Shown here: piece after piece, positions 25,741-37,479 of the stretch
Numbering within the stretch: position 1 is the first letter of the stretch
Layout of the letters: each line of letters starts with the position of its first letter
Assembly (NCBI GenBank): GCA_019914945.1
Contig: CM034113.1
Location: 3,700,850-3,764,849, forward strand
Direction: 5' to 3'
DNA from: Typha latifolia
Taxonomy: Eukaryota; Streptophyta; Magnoliopsida; Poales; Typhaceae
Length of the DNA: 64,000 nucleotides
Program-made: the position numbers and the translations under genes
The notes under the pieces: generated by a model
Seen by the model: the letters and a program-made list of their open reading frames with translations, nothing else
Databases searched by the model: none
What the model was told of the DNA's origin: nothing

Positions 25741-26320
25741 CATCTGAAAAATGTTTTACCTTAATATGCACATATTTGATCCTACCATAGTTATGCTCAA
25801 ATAATTTAAGCTTTATGTGATTTAAATATGCTTGTACGCTATTTAATATCTTCTCATAAGGTTATTGTATATCTAGGGTAATTAGCCTTTGCTGCTTCAA
25901 CACTACTTTTTAGTTGTGAAGAACTGTTAATATTGAATGGGATGATCGCTGCAGCTCTTTATCTAGATCTATCAGACTTGACGGAACAGCTTTAGTCACG
26001 ATTTCTTTACATATTTAAAATGTTTAAAATCAAGCATGTGGAATAATATTTTCTTTCATATCCTGCACGAGCTAATTGGCGTTCTCTCTTGTACTGAATT
26101 TCATGAGCAGTGTATCTAATACTAATGCTAATCCATCAAGTAGAACTTAGAACATCACAATTTTCCAGAGAATTACTAGTTGATAATTTCAGAAACCTAA
26201 GCTCTAATACCTTGACACAACAGTTGATATAGAGTCAGAATTGAGTCCAAGTTCGAGTTTTGCTTGAGTATCCTTAGTGTCCGCATAGTTATAGGGGAAC
26301 AGTAAACAAATATTTATGTG
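25741..26320. other. 3' flank of the protease gene
   Basis: AT-rich, no coding potential or repeat recognised. Contains AATAAT-type motifs soon after the stop (for example near 25800) that could serve polyadenylation, so the 3' UTR probably ends within the first few hundred bases. Confidence 0.45.
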
Positions 26321-26860
26321 ATATTCCCGACCTGGCCCGGTTTGGACCGGGCTAAGCTTGGCCCGGACCCAGTTTAGGCTCAGCCTGGCCCGAGCCTGAA
26401 TTACCCACGGGCGGCACGGGCCAGCCCTTTGCCCGCCCAACCCGGCCCGGAAGCTCACCCGTTTGGCCCGCAATTAGGCTTGTCTATTCTGCTACAGTAG
26501 CCAGCTCGTTTTGCTTTGCTATTGTACCGTTTTACATTTTTTTAAGCACACCTTTAAAATTCTTAAATTTATTATTATTATTATTATTTAAATAGAGGAA
26601 CATAAATATTTTTTAAAAAAATAGGCTAATAGTAAAAAAAATTCTAAAAATAGCTAAAATATAGGTTGGGCCAAATGATTGGTGGGTCGGCCCGGCCCAA
26701 CCGGCTCACAGGCCGACGGGCGGTAACGGGCTAGACTATTCTAGCCCGGCCTGAGTGATTGGTGGGTCAGGTCGTGAACAAATACTTAAGCCCCGATTGG
26801 CCCAAAAAGCTTGGCCCGAACCTAGCCTGGCCCGCCCGATGATCATGTCTAAGTAAGACT
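26320..26860. repeat. GGCCCGG-rich inverted repeat block
   Basis: Dense CGGCCCGG/GGCCCGAACC/CCCGGGCC-like motifs at 26325-26475 and 26660-26850 flank an AT-rich core (26520-26650). Motifs occur in both orientations; AAGCTTGGCCCG appears in both arms (26353 and 26809). Such clustered subterminal motifs around an AT-rich core resemble non-autonomous hAT-type DNA elements, but I could not fix terminal repeats or a target duplication. Confidence 0.45.
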
Positions 26861-26879
26861 GCTTGATTTACGTGCATAG

Positions 26880-27710
26880 TAAGATTGCTTCAATTTGTAT
26901 TAGTTTTCATTTATAGTTTAGGAAAATAAAATAGTTTCTAGCAAGTGCATTCGAACGCAAATGGATGGAGTTCTAATGCGGTCGTTCAAATGTCTAATCT
27001 CGTGTTCGCACATACATAGAATGCATTTTGGTGCATTTTGGCCGTTCGAACGCGTTCGAATGAACGAGTAAGTTGAATTGTAATAGGACTTGTTTAGGAT
27101 TTTTGGATGTTTGGCTAGCCTCTATATATGTGGAAAAATAGCCTCTTTAAATTATTGATTATTGAAATTGGTTTTTATCTAGGCTTGAGCCATCTTCTCC
27201 CCCCTCCTTCCCCTTGGTATCCATTCCAAGTTCTCGTCTACAATCGAGGTTAATCCTCTGTCGCTTCTCCCTCCTCTCTCTAGCGACCAGCCATACTTGG
27301 AAATTCCCTTCTGCCCCCTAATCAAGTTCCAAGCACTAATCCATCCACCATACCATAATTATCTTCCATAACCCTAACGACGTATTCTATGTCCATCCCG
27401 CTATCTCATAATCTTTGGTCATTATTTTATACATAAATTTTGATCTACTCACTCCATCGTCGGGATTCCAATTGCATTAAATTCTTAGCTCATAGAAAAT
27501 CATTCCAACGGTTAGATCAATCCCAGTTACCTTCTTAAGTTCCATGCTGATATCTATCCAGATTATCAATTCGGATGGAAACTCATCTTCACCAAACGCG
27601 ACCATAACATCTTACCTATCAACTAGAGTTAGTAGGTGGTGACTAAGGTCATGGGTTAGACTATAACCCTAAATAATTATCGTACAAAAAATTATTTAGT
27701 GATTTGGTAG
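26880..27710 (+). mobile_element. Degenerate forward chromovirus LTR
   Basis: Carries TTCGAACGC motifs at 26950-27065, a promoter-like CTCTATATATGTGG near 27120 and a CT-rich leader at 27190-27290, the same order as the LTR at 32952-33830. The part at 27430-27560 matches, inverted, the R3 LTR pieces on either side of copy 4 (41600 and 46050). No internal region of its own is recognised. Confidence 0.55.
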
Positions 27711-27715
27711 CTTGG

Positions 27716-30700
27716 TGATAGGTTACGGAACGATTTCTTCAAGATTTGGATTTATTATAGAAAGCAGTCCGTGCAATCGAGGGAAAATATTCACCAAATA
27801 TTTTCTTGTAATCATAAAATTATGAAACTAAGTGCACTCGATCTGTAACTCCATGATCTACGTTATTTGTATTTACACTCTTCTCAGATTCAAACTTTAA
27901 CTGGGACGAAATTACCATATAGTGTAACAACCCAACCCTAAAAAAAAATTAATTAATTAATTTTGGGCACGACGTGGTCGGCCCCGTGCCCATGCAAGCT
28001 GCTCATGCAGCTTGCGTGGTGGGGGCGCCACGCACCCACTGCCGCAATCACAGCCAACCAACTGCAGCTAGCTGGTCGCGGCAGGCTCCGGCGCCGCCAC
28101 TACCCCTTAGTGTGGCCGGTCTCGTGCCAATGCAAGCTGCTCATGCAGCTTGCGTCGTGGGGGCGCCACGCACCCACTACCACAGCCGTAGCCAACCGGC
28201 TGCGGTGCCGCCGTTACCCCTCCTCTACCGCCTTCCCTCTCTCTCTTTAAATCTCTCTCTCTATCTATCTCTCTCTCAGTCACTCTCTCACTCTACTCTC
28301 TTTCCACTCTCTTTCGCACTGCTTCCTTTCCTCATTGCCGACGTCGGCCCGCCGCCACCTCCCTTGAAGTCGTCGCCGCCGGTGAGATCCCTTATTTCCC
28401 CCTCTCTTTCCTTTTCTTCCTCTCTCTTTCTCTCTCTCCCTCTCTCTCCCTCTCTCTTTCTTGCCTCGAGCTCGGGCTCGTCGGCCCGGGTCCGAACCTC
28501 CCTCCTCTTCCTTTCCTTCTTCTCTTCTCTTCTCTTCTTCTTTTTTCTTTCTTTCTTTTTCTTTTTCTTCCTCGGCTTCTTCTCTTTCTTTCTGCACAAT
28601 GCTGGGCTCGGCCCAACACTCTAGCAAGTAGTGCTGGGCCGAGCCTAGCACTGATGGCAGAATTAATTAATTATGTTATTTATTTAGGTATTTTTCTTCT
28701 TAATTAATGCAAATAGATTATTTAGACATTAACTATTTTAATAATATTATATATTCTTCAATATAATTTATTAATGATAATTTTTATAATTAATGATTAA
28801 TTAGGTATAAATATAGGTAATACTTATATTTAGTTATTTATTTATATGTCTATTAAATTAATAGATCGATTTGTAAATTATAATTATTATATTTATATTC
28901 TAATGTTCTTATGATATATATTTTAAGTAATTCTATTAATTTATTATATATTGTTATTTTTGTAACAAATAAAATACTAAGCTTATTTAGTTATTTATTT
29001 ATTATTTTATCGAGTAAAGACTGCATTGTCCCTAATTAATCAAGATAGTGTAGGAATTATAAAATTAATTATAATTAGACCTTGTCTATACTTATAGTTA
29101 TTTAGCCTTTTATTTTATTTTATAATTATATATTTATAAATACTCTCATATAAAAGGAAACATACCTCTTATCCTTACGTTATAACTAACATTTTATGAT
29201 AATAATATAATTATAGTATTTGAATCGTATCTATAATATCGACCTAGTTATGTAATCAAAAATAAAGAGAAGTGATTCTAAACCTAATAAACCTTTATAT
29301 TCTAATTGAATTAATTCTAATTAGATAAATAGCTAACATCATACTACTTAAATATTTTCAGATCCCGAACCCCCTTATGTGAAACCCTGTGGACCCTAAC
29401 GATGAGTTGATATTTGACTGACGGACGTGAGAGATACGTGGTTTGTGTCTTCTGACCAGACTGTGAGTAGTCTTATCCCCTAGACGCCTTCCTCAAATTA
29501 GGATAAATTATATCTTATGTACACGCATGTTTTGGCCTCCAGCATGATTATATGACTTTATATAGAGATGATTTCAGTCAAGCATATTTTTATCATGCAT
29601 TTGATTAGGCTGATCTAAGATATGAGTACATTGGTGATATATAGAGATGATTATACTGTTATGGTTTTATGTCAGAATGATCTCTATCATGAGTATGCAT
29701 GTGATAGACTAGCAAAAGTATACATGTGTTATATACATGGTTAGAGTCGGCATTGTATCATTTTTCTCTTGGCTTCTTTACCATCTAAATTCTTGAGTTG
29801 CATGATCTGTTACAGTACTAGATATATACATATGATTTATCATGTATAGGAAATTATAAAAATACATGTGTATGTGATGTGATGGCTGAAATAGTATTTA
29901 GTCCAGGCTTGTACTAGACATACTCTTAGCGTATGACAGAGTATGGTGATTCCTGATTTTTGTACTCTTAGCGTATGATAGGGTACAACTATTATTGATA
30001 TACCCTTAGCGTATGACAGGGTATGATTTATCTACAGAGATAATCTTGGCGTATGACAGGGTATGCTATGAGCTTGTGACATGATGTGTATCGAGTTTGG
30101 GGCCGGGTATCGTAGTCCAGCATCGTGGATAATATTCAGAGTTGAGACGGATGATTGTGATAGTGCTCTATATGTGGATTATATCTGGCTCTGACATATA
30201 TGATTATCTAGTAGTTGGCATGCATCATGCATCATCATTGATGTGACTAGTATCATTGGATCATAATTATTATACATGATATGTTGTTATATTCAGTGAT
30301 GTTATATGGTAATTTCATCATGTGATATATTTTTTTTGGTTGAGGATATAATATGTTTATTCATGAGAATTGATTTCATTCATATATATATCATTGATGA
30401 TACATATATATATGCTCATACATGGCATCATGCTGCTTTCTGATTCATATTATCCAGTACATGATTTACTCTCTGTTTAGCATCACTGATTTGGGGTAAG
30501 GTCTATTCACTAAGTCTTTTGCTCATGACTCTCTTTATTTCTTCTTTTTAACCCTCACAGATAATATGGTACGTGATACCGACTCGAGATATTCTGAGGA
30601 GATATTTTGGAAAGATGAGGTAAGCTATAGATGTGAGACGATATAGATGATAGTTTATGTAGTAATTGAGTTGTACTAGTATTTGATATTTGTAATCTTT

Positions 30701-31674
30701 TATATTAGACGGTGATTTGTATAATACAGATCGAATCATAGTATAGTCTTGTATTAGTTGTTTTAGTTGTATCTTGATGGTTTGTTGTGGCCTGTGTGGG
30801 TCTTGCCAGATTATGTAGTGGTCTAGTATATATTATTGTGGACTTAGATATTCATATGTTAACATGTTTATTTGGTTAATAGTATGATTTATTTGGTGGT
30901 GGATTATGTGATCATGGATAGGTTAGCATGTTTTATTTGATGATGTCATAATTATATGTGCACATGAGAGTATATATGCGTGATGAGCCCCGCCCGACTT
31001 GTCGCGTGCGCCACGCATGCCGTATGGGCGCGTGGGCGTGCACGTGCCTGTGCCGGGTTGGGGCGTTACATATAGTGTGGAAAATTATGGTAGTAACGGG
31101 TGACGTAGATGTTAGGGTTATGGAAACTAATGGAGATGAAGGTGGATGGGTGATGTTGTTTGAGGGATAAAGACAAGGGCGAAGAAGTGGTCGAGATCCC
31201 AAGGAAGACGAAGGACTCAATAGATGAGGGAGATTAGATGTTAGGAGAGACCTTGCAAACGGTAGAGGTGGTAGGTTGGTGAAGAGTCAGGAGGGAAATT
31301 AGGGTAGAGAGAAGATAGAATTAGGGTAGAGAGAAGATTAAGGCAAGAAATCAATATTCCAATAGAATAATGATTTTGGCTACCATCCGCACCTTTATAG
31401 AGGCTAGCCAATAAGCCAAAATAATAATTATTAACTCTAATTCTAGTGGACTCCCGCCGATCGTGTTCGAACGTGCCCGATCGCGTTTAAACACACAAAT
31501 GGCGTTCTCTGTTTATGTGAACGCGATGCAGTCGTTTGAACGCGCTTTTCACGTTCACTATTTTTGAGAACCTAATGCAAGTGTTCGCAAAGGCGTTCGA
31601 ATGTGACCTACATAAAATTTATTTTAATAAAAAATAAATAACTAATGCAATAAGAAAAGACTCTAAGTGCATTA
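27716..31674 (-). repeat. R1 3' LTR (interrupted by copy 3)
   Basis: LTR pieces 27716-27922 and 31071-31674 are joined by the TATAG duplication. The right piece contains TTCGAACG motifs at 31465-31600 and ends near 31674 (inverted form of TGATACACTTAG...). The left end TGATAGG at 27716 corresponds to the LTR 3' end. Confidence 0.7.
27923..31070 (+). mobile_element. 3.1-kb long LTR, copy 3 (complete, TSD TATAG)
   Basis: 3148 bases from TGTAACAACCC to GGGGCGTTACA with perfect target duplication TATAG at 27918-27922 and 31071-31075. It carries a tandem duplication of about 135 bases near its 5' end (27985-28080 repeated at 28120-28210); both copies contain the hairpin GCAAGCTGC-TCAT-GCAGCTTGC. 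CT-rich tracts at 28240-28590 and two GTGCTGGG/GCTGGGCTCGGCCC hairpins at 28599-28654 follow. No genes. Length, ends and 5-base duplication indicate a solo LTR from a long-LTR gypsy element. Confidence 0.8.
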
Positions 31675-31689
31675 GCCCACCATGCTTCC

Positions 31690-32948
31690 CCCACCTTGTC
31701 CTTAAGGTGCAAAGTCGAGGAAACGCTCCAAGATGTCCATCTCCAACTCCCATGTCGCCTCATTGGATGGCTTGCCAAGCGACTGGACTAGAATCTCCAT
31801 CTCTAATCTGGTACCATGACATCGTCGGCGCCTAGCAAGTACATGAACTAACTCTACGATCTCTGTCTCCTCTAATAGCTCCGATAGAACTGCTCCAACG
31901 ACCTCATGATCTCCAATCCGCTCCCTCAATAATGAAATATGGAAGACATGATGTACTCTCGACTCCTCCGGCAGCTCCAAATGATATGCAACTAGACTAA
32001 TACGCTCTAACACTTGAAACGGATCGAAGTAGCAATGTGCTAATTTCTAGTTTTGCATCGGACGCATGGTCAACTATTGATACGGTTGTACACTCACAAA
32101 CATTCAATTGCCGATGTCGAACCCTTGCTCCCGATGGTTATGATCATAAACTTGCTTCATACAGTTTTGAGCAAGCTTAAGATGGGCACGCGACCTCCTC
32201 AATGTGGCGTCTCTATCCATCAATGCTAAGTCCACCTCCGTCTGATCTACAAATGCCACTGAATCATAAGCGCATAATATCGGAGCCGTGCGCCCATTCA
32301 CCACCTCGAACGGAGTCATGCCAATGTTGCTATGGTAGGCGGTGTTGTAAGACCACTCCACCCATGATAAGAACTCCAACCATCATCTCGACATCTCTCC
32401 AACAAAGCACCTCATGTACTGCTTAATGCCTCAAATGACCACCTTAGTTTGGCAGGCCATCTATGGATGGTAGGCCGAACTAAACTTCAATTGAGTCCCC
32501 TATGATGTGAAAAACTCTATTCAAAAGTCACTTATAAATACATGATCACGATCTGAGACAATCGTGCATGGCATGCCATGTAACCGAGCAACATCTCTAA
32601 CAAAAATTTTAGCAACTGACTTAGCTAAAATTGGATGTGACAATGCAGAAAATTGCGCATACTTGCTCAACCTATCAACCACTACAAAAATAACTAAATA
32701 ACGACGTACCAGCAAAAGACCCTCTATGAAATCCATATCAATGTCTTCCCAAACATGGTCTGGTATCGATAGAGACTGTAGTAATCCGGCTAGTTTCAAT
32801 GTAATTGCCTTAGCCCTTTGATAGACTTCGCAAGCACAGATAAAACTCCTCACATCTCGCCTCAATCCTGGTCACGTGCAACTCTGAGATGTCCTCCTAT
32901 AAGTCCTCAAGACACCCTCATAACCAACCTCTGGAGTTTGGTGAAAGT
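31690..32948 (-). pseudogene. R1 integrase and chromodomain
   Basis: From right to left: zinc region HFHQTPEVGYEGVLRTYRR (second His is Tyr: GHEG to GYEG), CEVYQRAK, then the core IDMDFIEGLLLVRR with its Asp and TIVSDRDHVFIS with the second Asp (32521-32865). After frame breaks come AYHP.MACQTKVV, EWSYNTAYHSNIGMTPFEVV (32104-32379) and the C-terminal region ELPEESRVHHVFHISLLRER, then the chromodomain LEMEILVQSLGKPSNEATWE ending near 31702. Frameshifts and stops at 32040-32100 and 32380-32520 and the altered zinc ligand make it inactive. Element F is inserted in the zinc region at 32952. Confidence 0.8.
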
Positions 32949-32951
32949 GCT

Positions 32952-33830
32952 TGATACACTTAGTTAGAATCTTTTCTTATTGCATTAGGTGTTTATTTTT
33001 ATTAAAATAAAAGTTTTGTATGTCACATTCGAACGCAAGAGGGGTCGTGTTCGAACGCCCTTGCGAACGCCTACATCAGGTTCAGAAATACAAGGAACGC
33101 ATATTGTGCGTTCGAACGCGGTCGGGCAAGTTCGAATTGCCACGTTCGAACGCCTGCATTGCGTTTGCACTTACAGAGAACGTGTTTTGGTGCATTAGAA
33201 CGCAATCGGGCACGTTCAAACGCAATCGACGGGAATCCTCTAGAATTAGAATTTCATATTGTTTTAGGACTTCTTGGCTAGCCTCTATAAATATGTGGAT
33301 GGCAACCAATTTAATAATGGAATTGGAATCTTGATTTCTTGCCTCCTATCTTCTCTCTAGACTCCTCCCTCCTCTCTCTTCACCATACTTCCACCTACCG
33401 TTGGCAAGGTTTCTCCTCGCTTCTAATCTCCCTCGTCTATCAAATCACCCCTCTTCTTTGGGATCTCGACCACTTCGTTCCCTTCGTCTACTTCTCTTAA
33501 TTACTTCTATAATCCACCCTCATCTCCATACCCATCCATAACCCTAACATCCACTCCACCCTCACCACCACCATCACCCACGTTATTCCGTGTTTTCGTC
33601 CCTGCTATAGCTCGAATTTGTAAAGGACATAGAGTTATAGATTAGGAAGTTCCGGATCCAACCCAATTGGTTTCGTCATTTTCTAACTACCGGAGAATAT
33701 CTCGAAATATTTTTCCTCGATTGCGCAGACTAATTTCTGTAATAAATTCAGATCTTGAAGGAATTTTAGCGTAGCCTATCTTTGCTTCCAAATCTTATCG
33801 AATTAGTATCAGAGTCTAACAATCCTAACA
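32952..33830 (+). repeat. F 5' LTR
   Basis: TGATACACTTAG...CCTAACA, 879 bases. GTTCGAACGC motifs at 33028-33225, TATA box TATAAATA at 33286-33293, CT-rich leader, and at the 3' end a primer-site-like TAGTATCAGAGTC (about 33805). The actual primer site TTGGTATTAGAGC follows at 33832. Confidence 0.85.
33286..33293 (+). promoter_or_regulatory. TATA box of F 5' LTR
   Basis: TATAAATA, conserved at 37826-37833 in the 3' LTR, about 335 bases into the LTR and right after the cluster of GTTCGAACGC palindromes. Confidence 0.65.
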
Positions 33831-33867
33831 ATTGGTATTAGAGCAGGCGAACCTCAGACCTCCATTA

Positions 33868-34530
33868 ATGGTTAAAATAAGGAAGATAACATCAACAAGG
33901 AGACCTATGGAGAGCACACCGACAAGGGAGGACTCAATGCACGATGATCCTAACCATGAGGCCGATTTCTTTGGAGCGATCACGATAGGACCGAGTCAAC
34001 CAATGTCCATGGGTTCGAATATGGCTCAACTAAGGGGCATGTCCCAAACATTGTTGCATAGAGTTGAAAATATACAAAAGGATCACAATGAATTCAAGGA
34101 ATATGTCGTGAATCGATTGGGTTCGTCATCTCCTCAACAATGAACATCAATAAGGAGACCTATGGAGAGCACACCGACAAGGGAGGACTCAATGCACGAT
34201 GATCCTAACCATGAGGCCGATTTCTTTGGAGCGATCATGAAAGAACCGAGTCAACCAACGTCCATGGGTTCGACAGGAGCGAAAACCAATTGGGGCAACC
34301 GAGATGGGCGGTTTGCACCTAGAACGTCGATTGGAAATTCTACGGTTTCAAAAACAACGGCTGCGACTACTAGACCACGACCACATTTGAGACTTTCGAT
34401 GTTAGAGGAGGTACAAGATCCCCCGTTCGAACTCTCACACCTGCCTAGGTGGTGGAGCGAAGAGCGAAGGGCCTTTGCTTTCGATATGATGAGCATTTCA
34501 TCCCTAGTCATCGGTGTTCTAAATTGATCG
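33868..34530 (+). pseudogene. F gag, capsid core deleted and N-terminus duplicated
   Basis: ATG 33868 starts MVKIRKITSTRRPMESTPT; the N-terminal part ends with a stop at 34141. A second copy of about 130 bases (MESTPTREDSMHDDPNHEAD, 34162) follows, then jumps to the post-capsid part TNWGNRDGRFAPRT. The whole capsid domain (seen in R2 as FPKFQGGDPTDW...) is missing. The zinc knuckle is in another frame as CFRYDEHFIPSHRC near 34470-34510, with Cys to Tyr and Gly to Ser changes. It cannot make a particle protein. Confidence 0.85.
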
Positions 34531-35020
34531 GGAGCATGATGCTTATCGATGGTCTTGAGGAGGATGATGAGATAGTTGATGATGGAGAGTGTCCAGAGGA
34601 GACCCATGAGGAGACTGTGGAGGAGGGCATGGAGGAGGATATCCAAGCTGAAATATCGATGCATGCATATTCGGGTACTTCCGTGCTGAGGACGTTACGA
34701 GTAGACAGACTCATTAGAAAGCATTGTATGAACATCCTCATCGATTCGGGGAGTACACACAACTTTCTAGACGAGAGGCTAGTGAGGAGATTGGGTTTGG
34801 ATGCTGAACCGACTACGGGGTTTGACGTTGCTATTGGAGACGGCACAAAGCTTAGGGTAGAGAGCTTATGTCGCCGACTTGGTATACGGGTGCAATGACA
34901 CGACATCATTGTGGACTTGTATCTGTTGGCGCTACGAGGAGCGGACATTGTCCTTGATGCTCAGTGGTTACAAAGTTTGGGACCCGTCACATTTGATTTT
35001 TGAAGCATGTGGATGATATA
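34531..35020 (+). pseudogene. F protease
   Basis: Acidic linker LIDGLEEDDEIVDDGECPEE, then ILIDSGSTHNFLDERLVRRL with the DSG active site (about 34735-34795), then FDVAIGDGTKL. A stop at 34896 interrupts before DIIVDLYLLALRGADIVL. Active-site residues are intact; the stop alone would truncate it. Confidence 0.85.
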
Positions 35021-35826
35021 TAAATAAGGAAACAAAGATGTGCGGCTTGATGGTGTTCGGACTTCGCCGATTCCTACGATGCAGTCTATGGTGGGGCTGC
35101 TTGGTGCGTATGATTTGGTCTATCTTTTTCAATTAGGACCAGTAGGAGATGAGCCTCAAACGAGTTCAGATACTATTAGATAATTTTTCTAGACTGTTTA
35201 AGGAGCCATAGGAGTTGCCACCGAGGAGAGCAGCGGACCATTGCATAGAGATTGTACTGGGGCTTGCACCGGCAAACATGAGGCCATATCAGTATCCACA
35301 TATGCAAAAAGAAGTTATCTCAAAGATGGTAGCTGAGATGTTGTAGCAATGCCTTATACAACCAAGTCATAGCTCATACTCATACCCCATATTTTTGGTG
35401 CGAAAAAAGGATGGGACATGACATTTTTGTGTCCACTATCAAACACTGAACGGTATTACCGTCAAGGACCGGTATCCTATTCCATTTATCGAGGAGTTGC
35501 TGGATGAGCTTGCAGGGGCGTATTTAGTAAGCTTGACTTGAGGGCCGGGTATCATCAAATTAGAGTTCACTCGGCGGATGTGCACAAAACTGCATTTCGG
35601 ACTCCGGACGGGCATTATGAGTTTCGAGTGATGCCTTTTGGTCTCACCAATGCTCCAGCTACCTTTCAAGGCCTCATGAATGATATATTTCGACCTTTCT
35701 TACGAAGGTATGTCTTGATATTTTTTGACGATATTTTGGTGTATAGCAGGACTTAATTGGAGCATTGGCGACATTTGAAGAACGTGCTGAATTTGTTAGA
35801 ACAAAACCAATTGAAGATCAAGAAGT
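35021..35826 (+). pseudogene. F reverse transcriptase, N-terminal part
   Basis: [20 protein letters not shown] then, across frame breaks, [27 protein letters not shown] and open from 35538: [58 protein letters not shown] with an intact FFDD box. Interrupted by the reverse solo LTR after QLKIKK; the target duplication GAAGT marks the join to 36779. Confidence 0.85.
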
Positions 35827-36773
35827 TGATACGATCTCTCCTTTAGGGCTAAAGATCGATCTTTTCTAATTCTCAGATCTGGACTAGATTTTGCACAGAA
35901 CTTTGAAATAAGATCCCGAAATATTCCGCCATCGGATCGATGTGAAAGTTTGATATGTTTTAGGCCCGGAAAAGAGGTTTCTAACAAATCAAGTTTCAGG
36001 CGAATCGGAGTTGGGGATCTCGAGATATCGTTCATTTAGTGGACGAACGTCAGGATGCTCTGTTTTGGATCCGTGGATGGAGGCACGAGATCCTAGGTAA
36101 TGGTGGATGGTGGAGGACCGGCGTTAATGGGGTGGCACCGGTGAAAAGTGATGGTGGAAGGGTTGTGGTTGATGGAAGGATTAGGGCAAGTGTTGGATAG
36201 ATTGGACGAAGGGGGAGAAGAGGGCCACCCCTAAGGGACTAGGGTGATTAGCCGGACGAGGGAGGTTAGAAGCGGCGTCGCCGGGGATTGAGAGAACGGG
36301 AGCGAAGAAGACGAAGGAGGCAAGGCAAAACTCAATCTCAATAATCAATTTAGTTGCCTACCACATCCTTTTATAGGCTAATCAACAACTCAAATTAACC
36401 CTAAAAACACAATTTTCGTCGACCACGTTCGAACTCGCCCGACCGCGTTCGAACGCACCGAGTTTGCTCTTCTGGATTTGCGAACGCGATGCAGGCATTC
36501 GAACGCGCGATCGAACGCGCCTGTCGGTATTTGCGAACGCGATGCAGGCGTTCACAGTGCATTCGAACGCACCGCGTTCGAACGCACAGTACATTCTCTT
36601 CACCACGTTCACAACCCTGTTCACAAACCATGTTCGAACTCACTCCACCCGCGTTCGAACGCGACTTACAGAAAACTTATTTTAATAGAAATTAAACACT
36701 AAACCATGAAATAAAAACACTCCTAAAGTGAATCCATGCTCGAGACGACGTCGGTGAAGTCCGAATCGTATCA
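35827..36773 (-). mobile_element. Solo LTR (TGATACGATT family), TSD GAAGT
   Basis: 947 bases with ends TGATACGATC and TCGTATCA and a perfect duplication GAAGT at 35822-35826 and 36774-36778. Inverted relative to F. Contains six or more GTTCGAAC-type motifs at 36420-36665. No internal region, so it is a solo LTR left by LTR-LTR recombination. Confidence 0.9.
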
Positions 36774-36778
36774 GAAGT

Positions 36779-37452
36779 TCAAGTGCCTATGGGGAGTACC
36801 AAAGGTGGAGTATTTAGGCCACATCATTTCAGCGAATGGTGTAGCGGCGGATCCTCAAAAGGTTGCATATATGACTACTTGGCCTATTCCTACTACTACC
36901 ACCGGATTGAGAGAATTTTTGGGGCTGACTGGTTATTATCGTCGATTCATCGCCGGATATGGCAAGATCGCTGCTCTTCTCACTTCTTTGTTGAAAAAGG
37001 AGTCTTTTAGATGGACGGATGAAACCACTTTAGCCTTTGAAAAATAAAAAACAGCAATGACGACGGTACCCGTTCTAGCGCTACCGGACTTCACCAAAGA
37101 ATTTATTGTTGAGTGTGATTCATCGGGTGTTGGCATAGGAGCAGTACTAATGCAAGAAGGACGTCATATTGCCTATCTTAGCAAGGCTTTATCGTAAAAA
37201 TATCCGCAATTATTGACTTATGAGAGAGAGATGCTGGCAATTTTGCATGCGGTGTCAAAGTGGAAGCCTTATTTAATCGGTAGACAATTCATTATCCGAA
37301 CCGATCAAAGGAGCCTTGCTAGACGCCGACGATGACATGGTACCAAATTAGAGATGGAGATTCTAGTTGAGTGGCTTGTCAAGCCATCTGATGAGGCGAC
37401 ATGGGAGTTGGAGACTGATATCTTGGAGCGTTTCCATGACTTTTCACCTTGA
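36779..37452 (+). pseudogene. F RT end, RNase H start, and chromodomain
   Basis: KCLWGVPKVEYLGHIISANG continues RT; LREFLGLTGYYRRFIAGYG, then after a stop at 37045 RNase [21 protein letters not shown] (catalytic Asp) and [12 protein letters not shown] (Glu). At about 37320 it jumps from RTDQRSLA to RRRRHGTKLEMEILVEWLVK, the chromodomain, ending FHDFSP-stop. So the rest of RNase H and the entire integrase are deleted. A polypurine stretch precedes the 3' LTR at 37461-37478. Confidence 0.85.
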
Positions 37453-37479
37453 GGGCAAGGTAGGGGAAGCGTGGTGGGC

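Noticed and set aside
33020..33334. Arg/Thr/Asn-rich frames over the GTTCGAACGC clusters (also 36401-36702, 53931-54189, 43218-43445, 55823-56058)
   Set aside because: They arise because the palindrome lacks stops in several frames; no shared frame among copies and no protein similarity.
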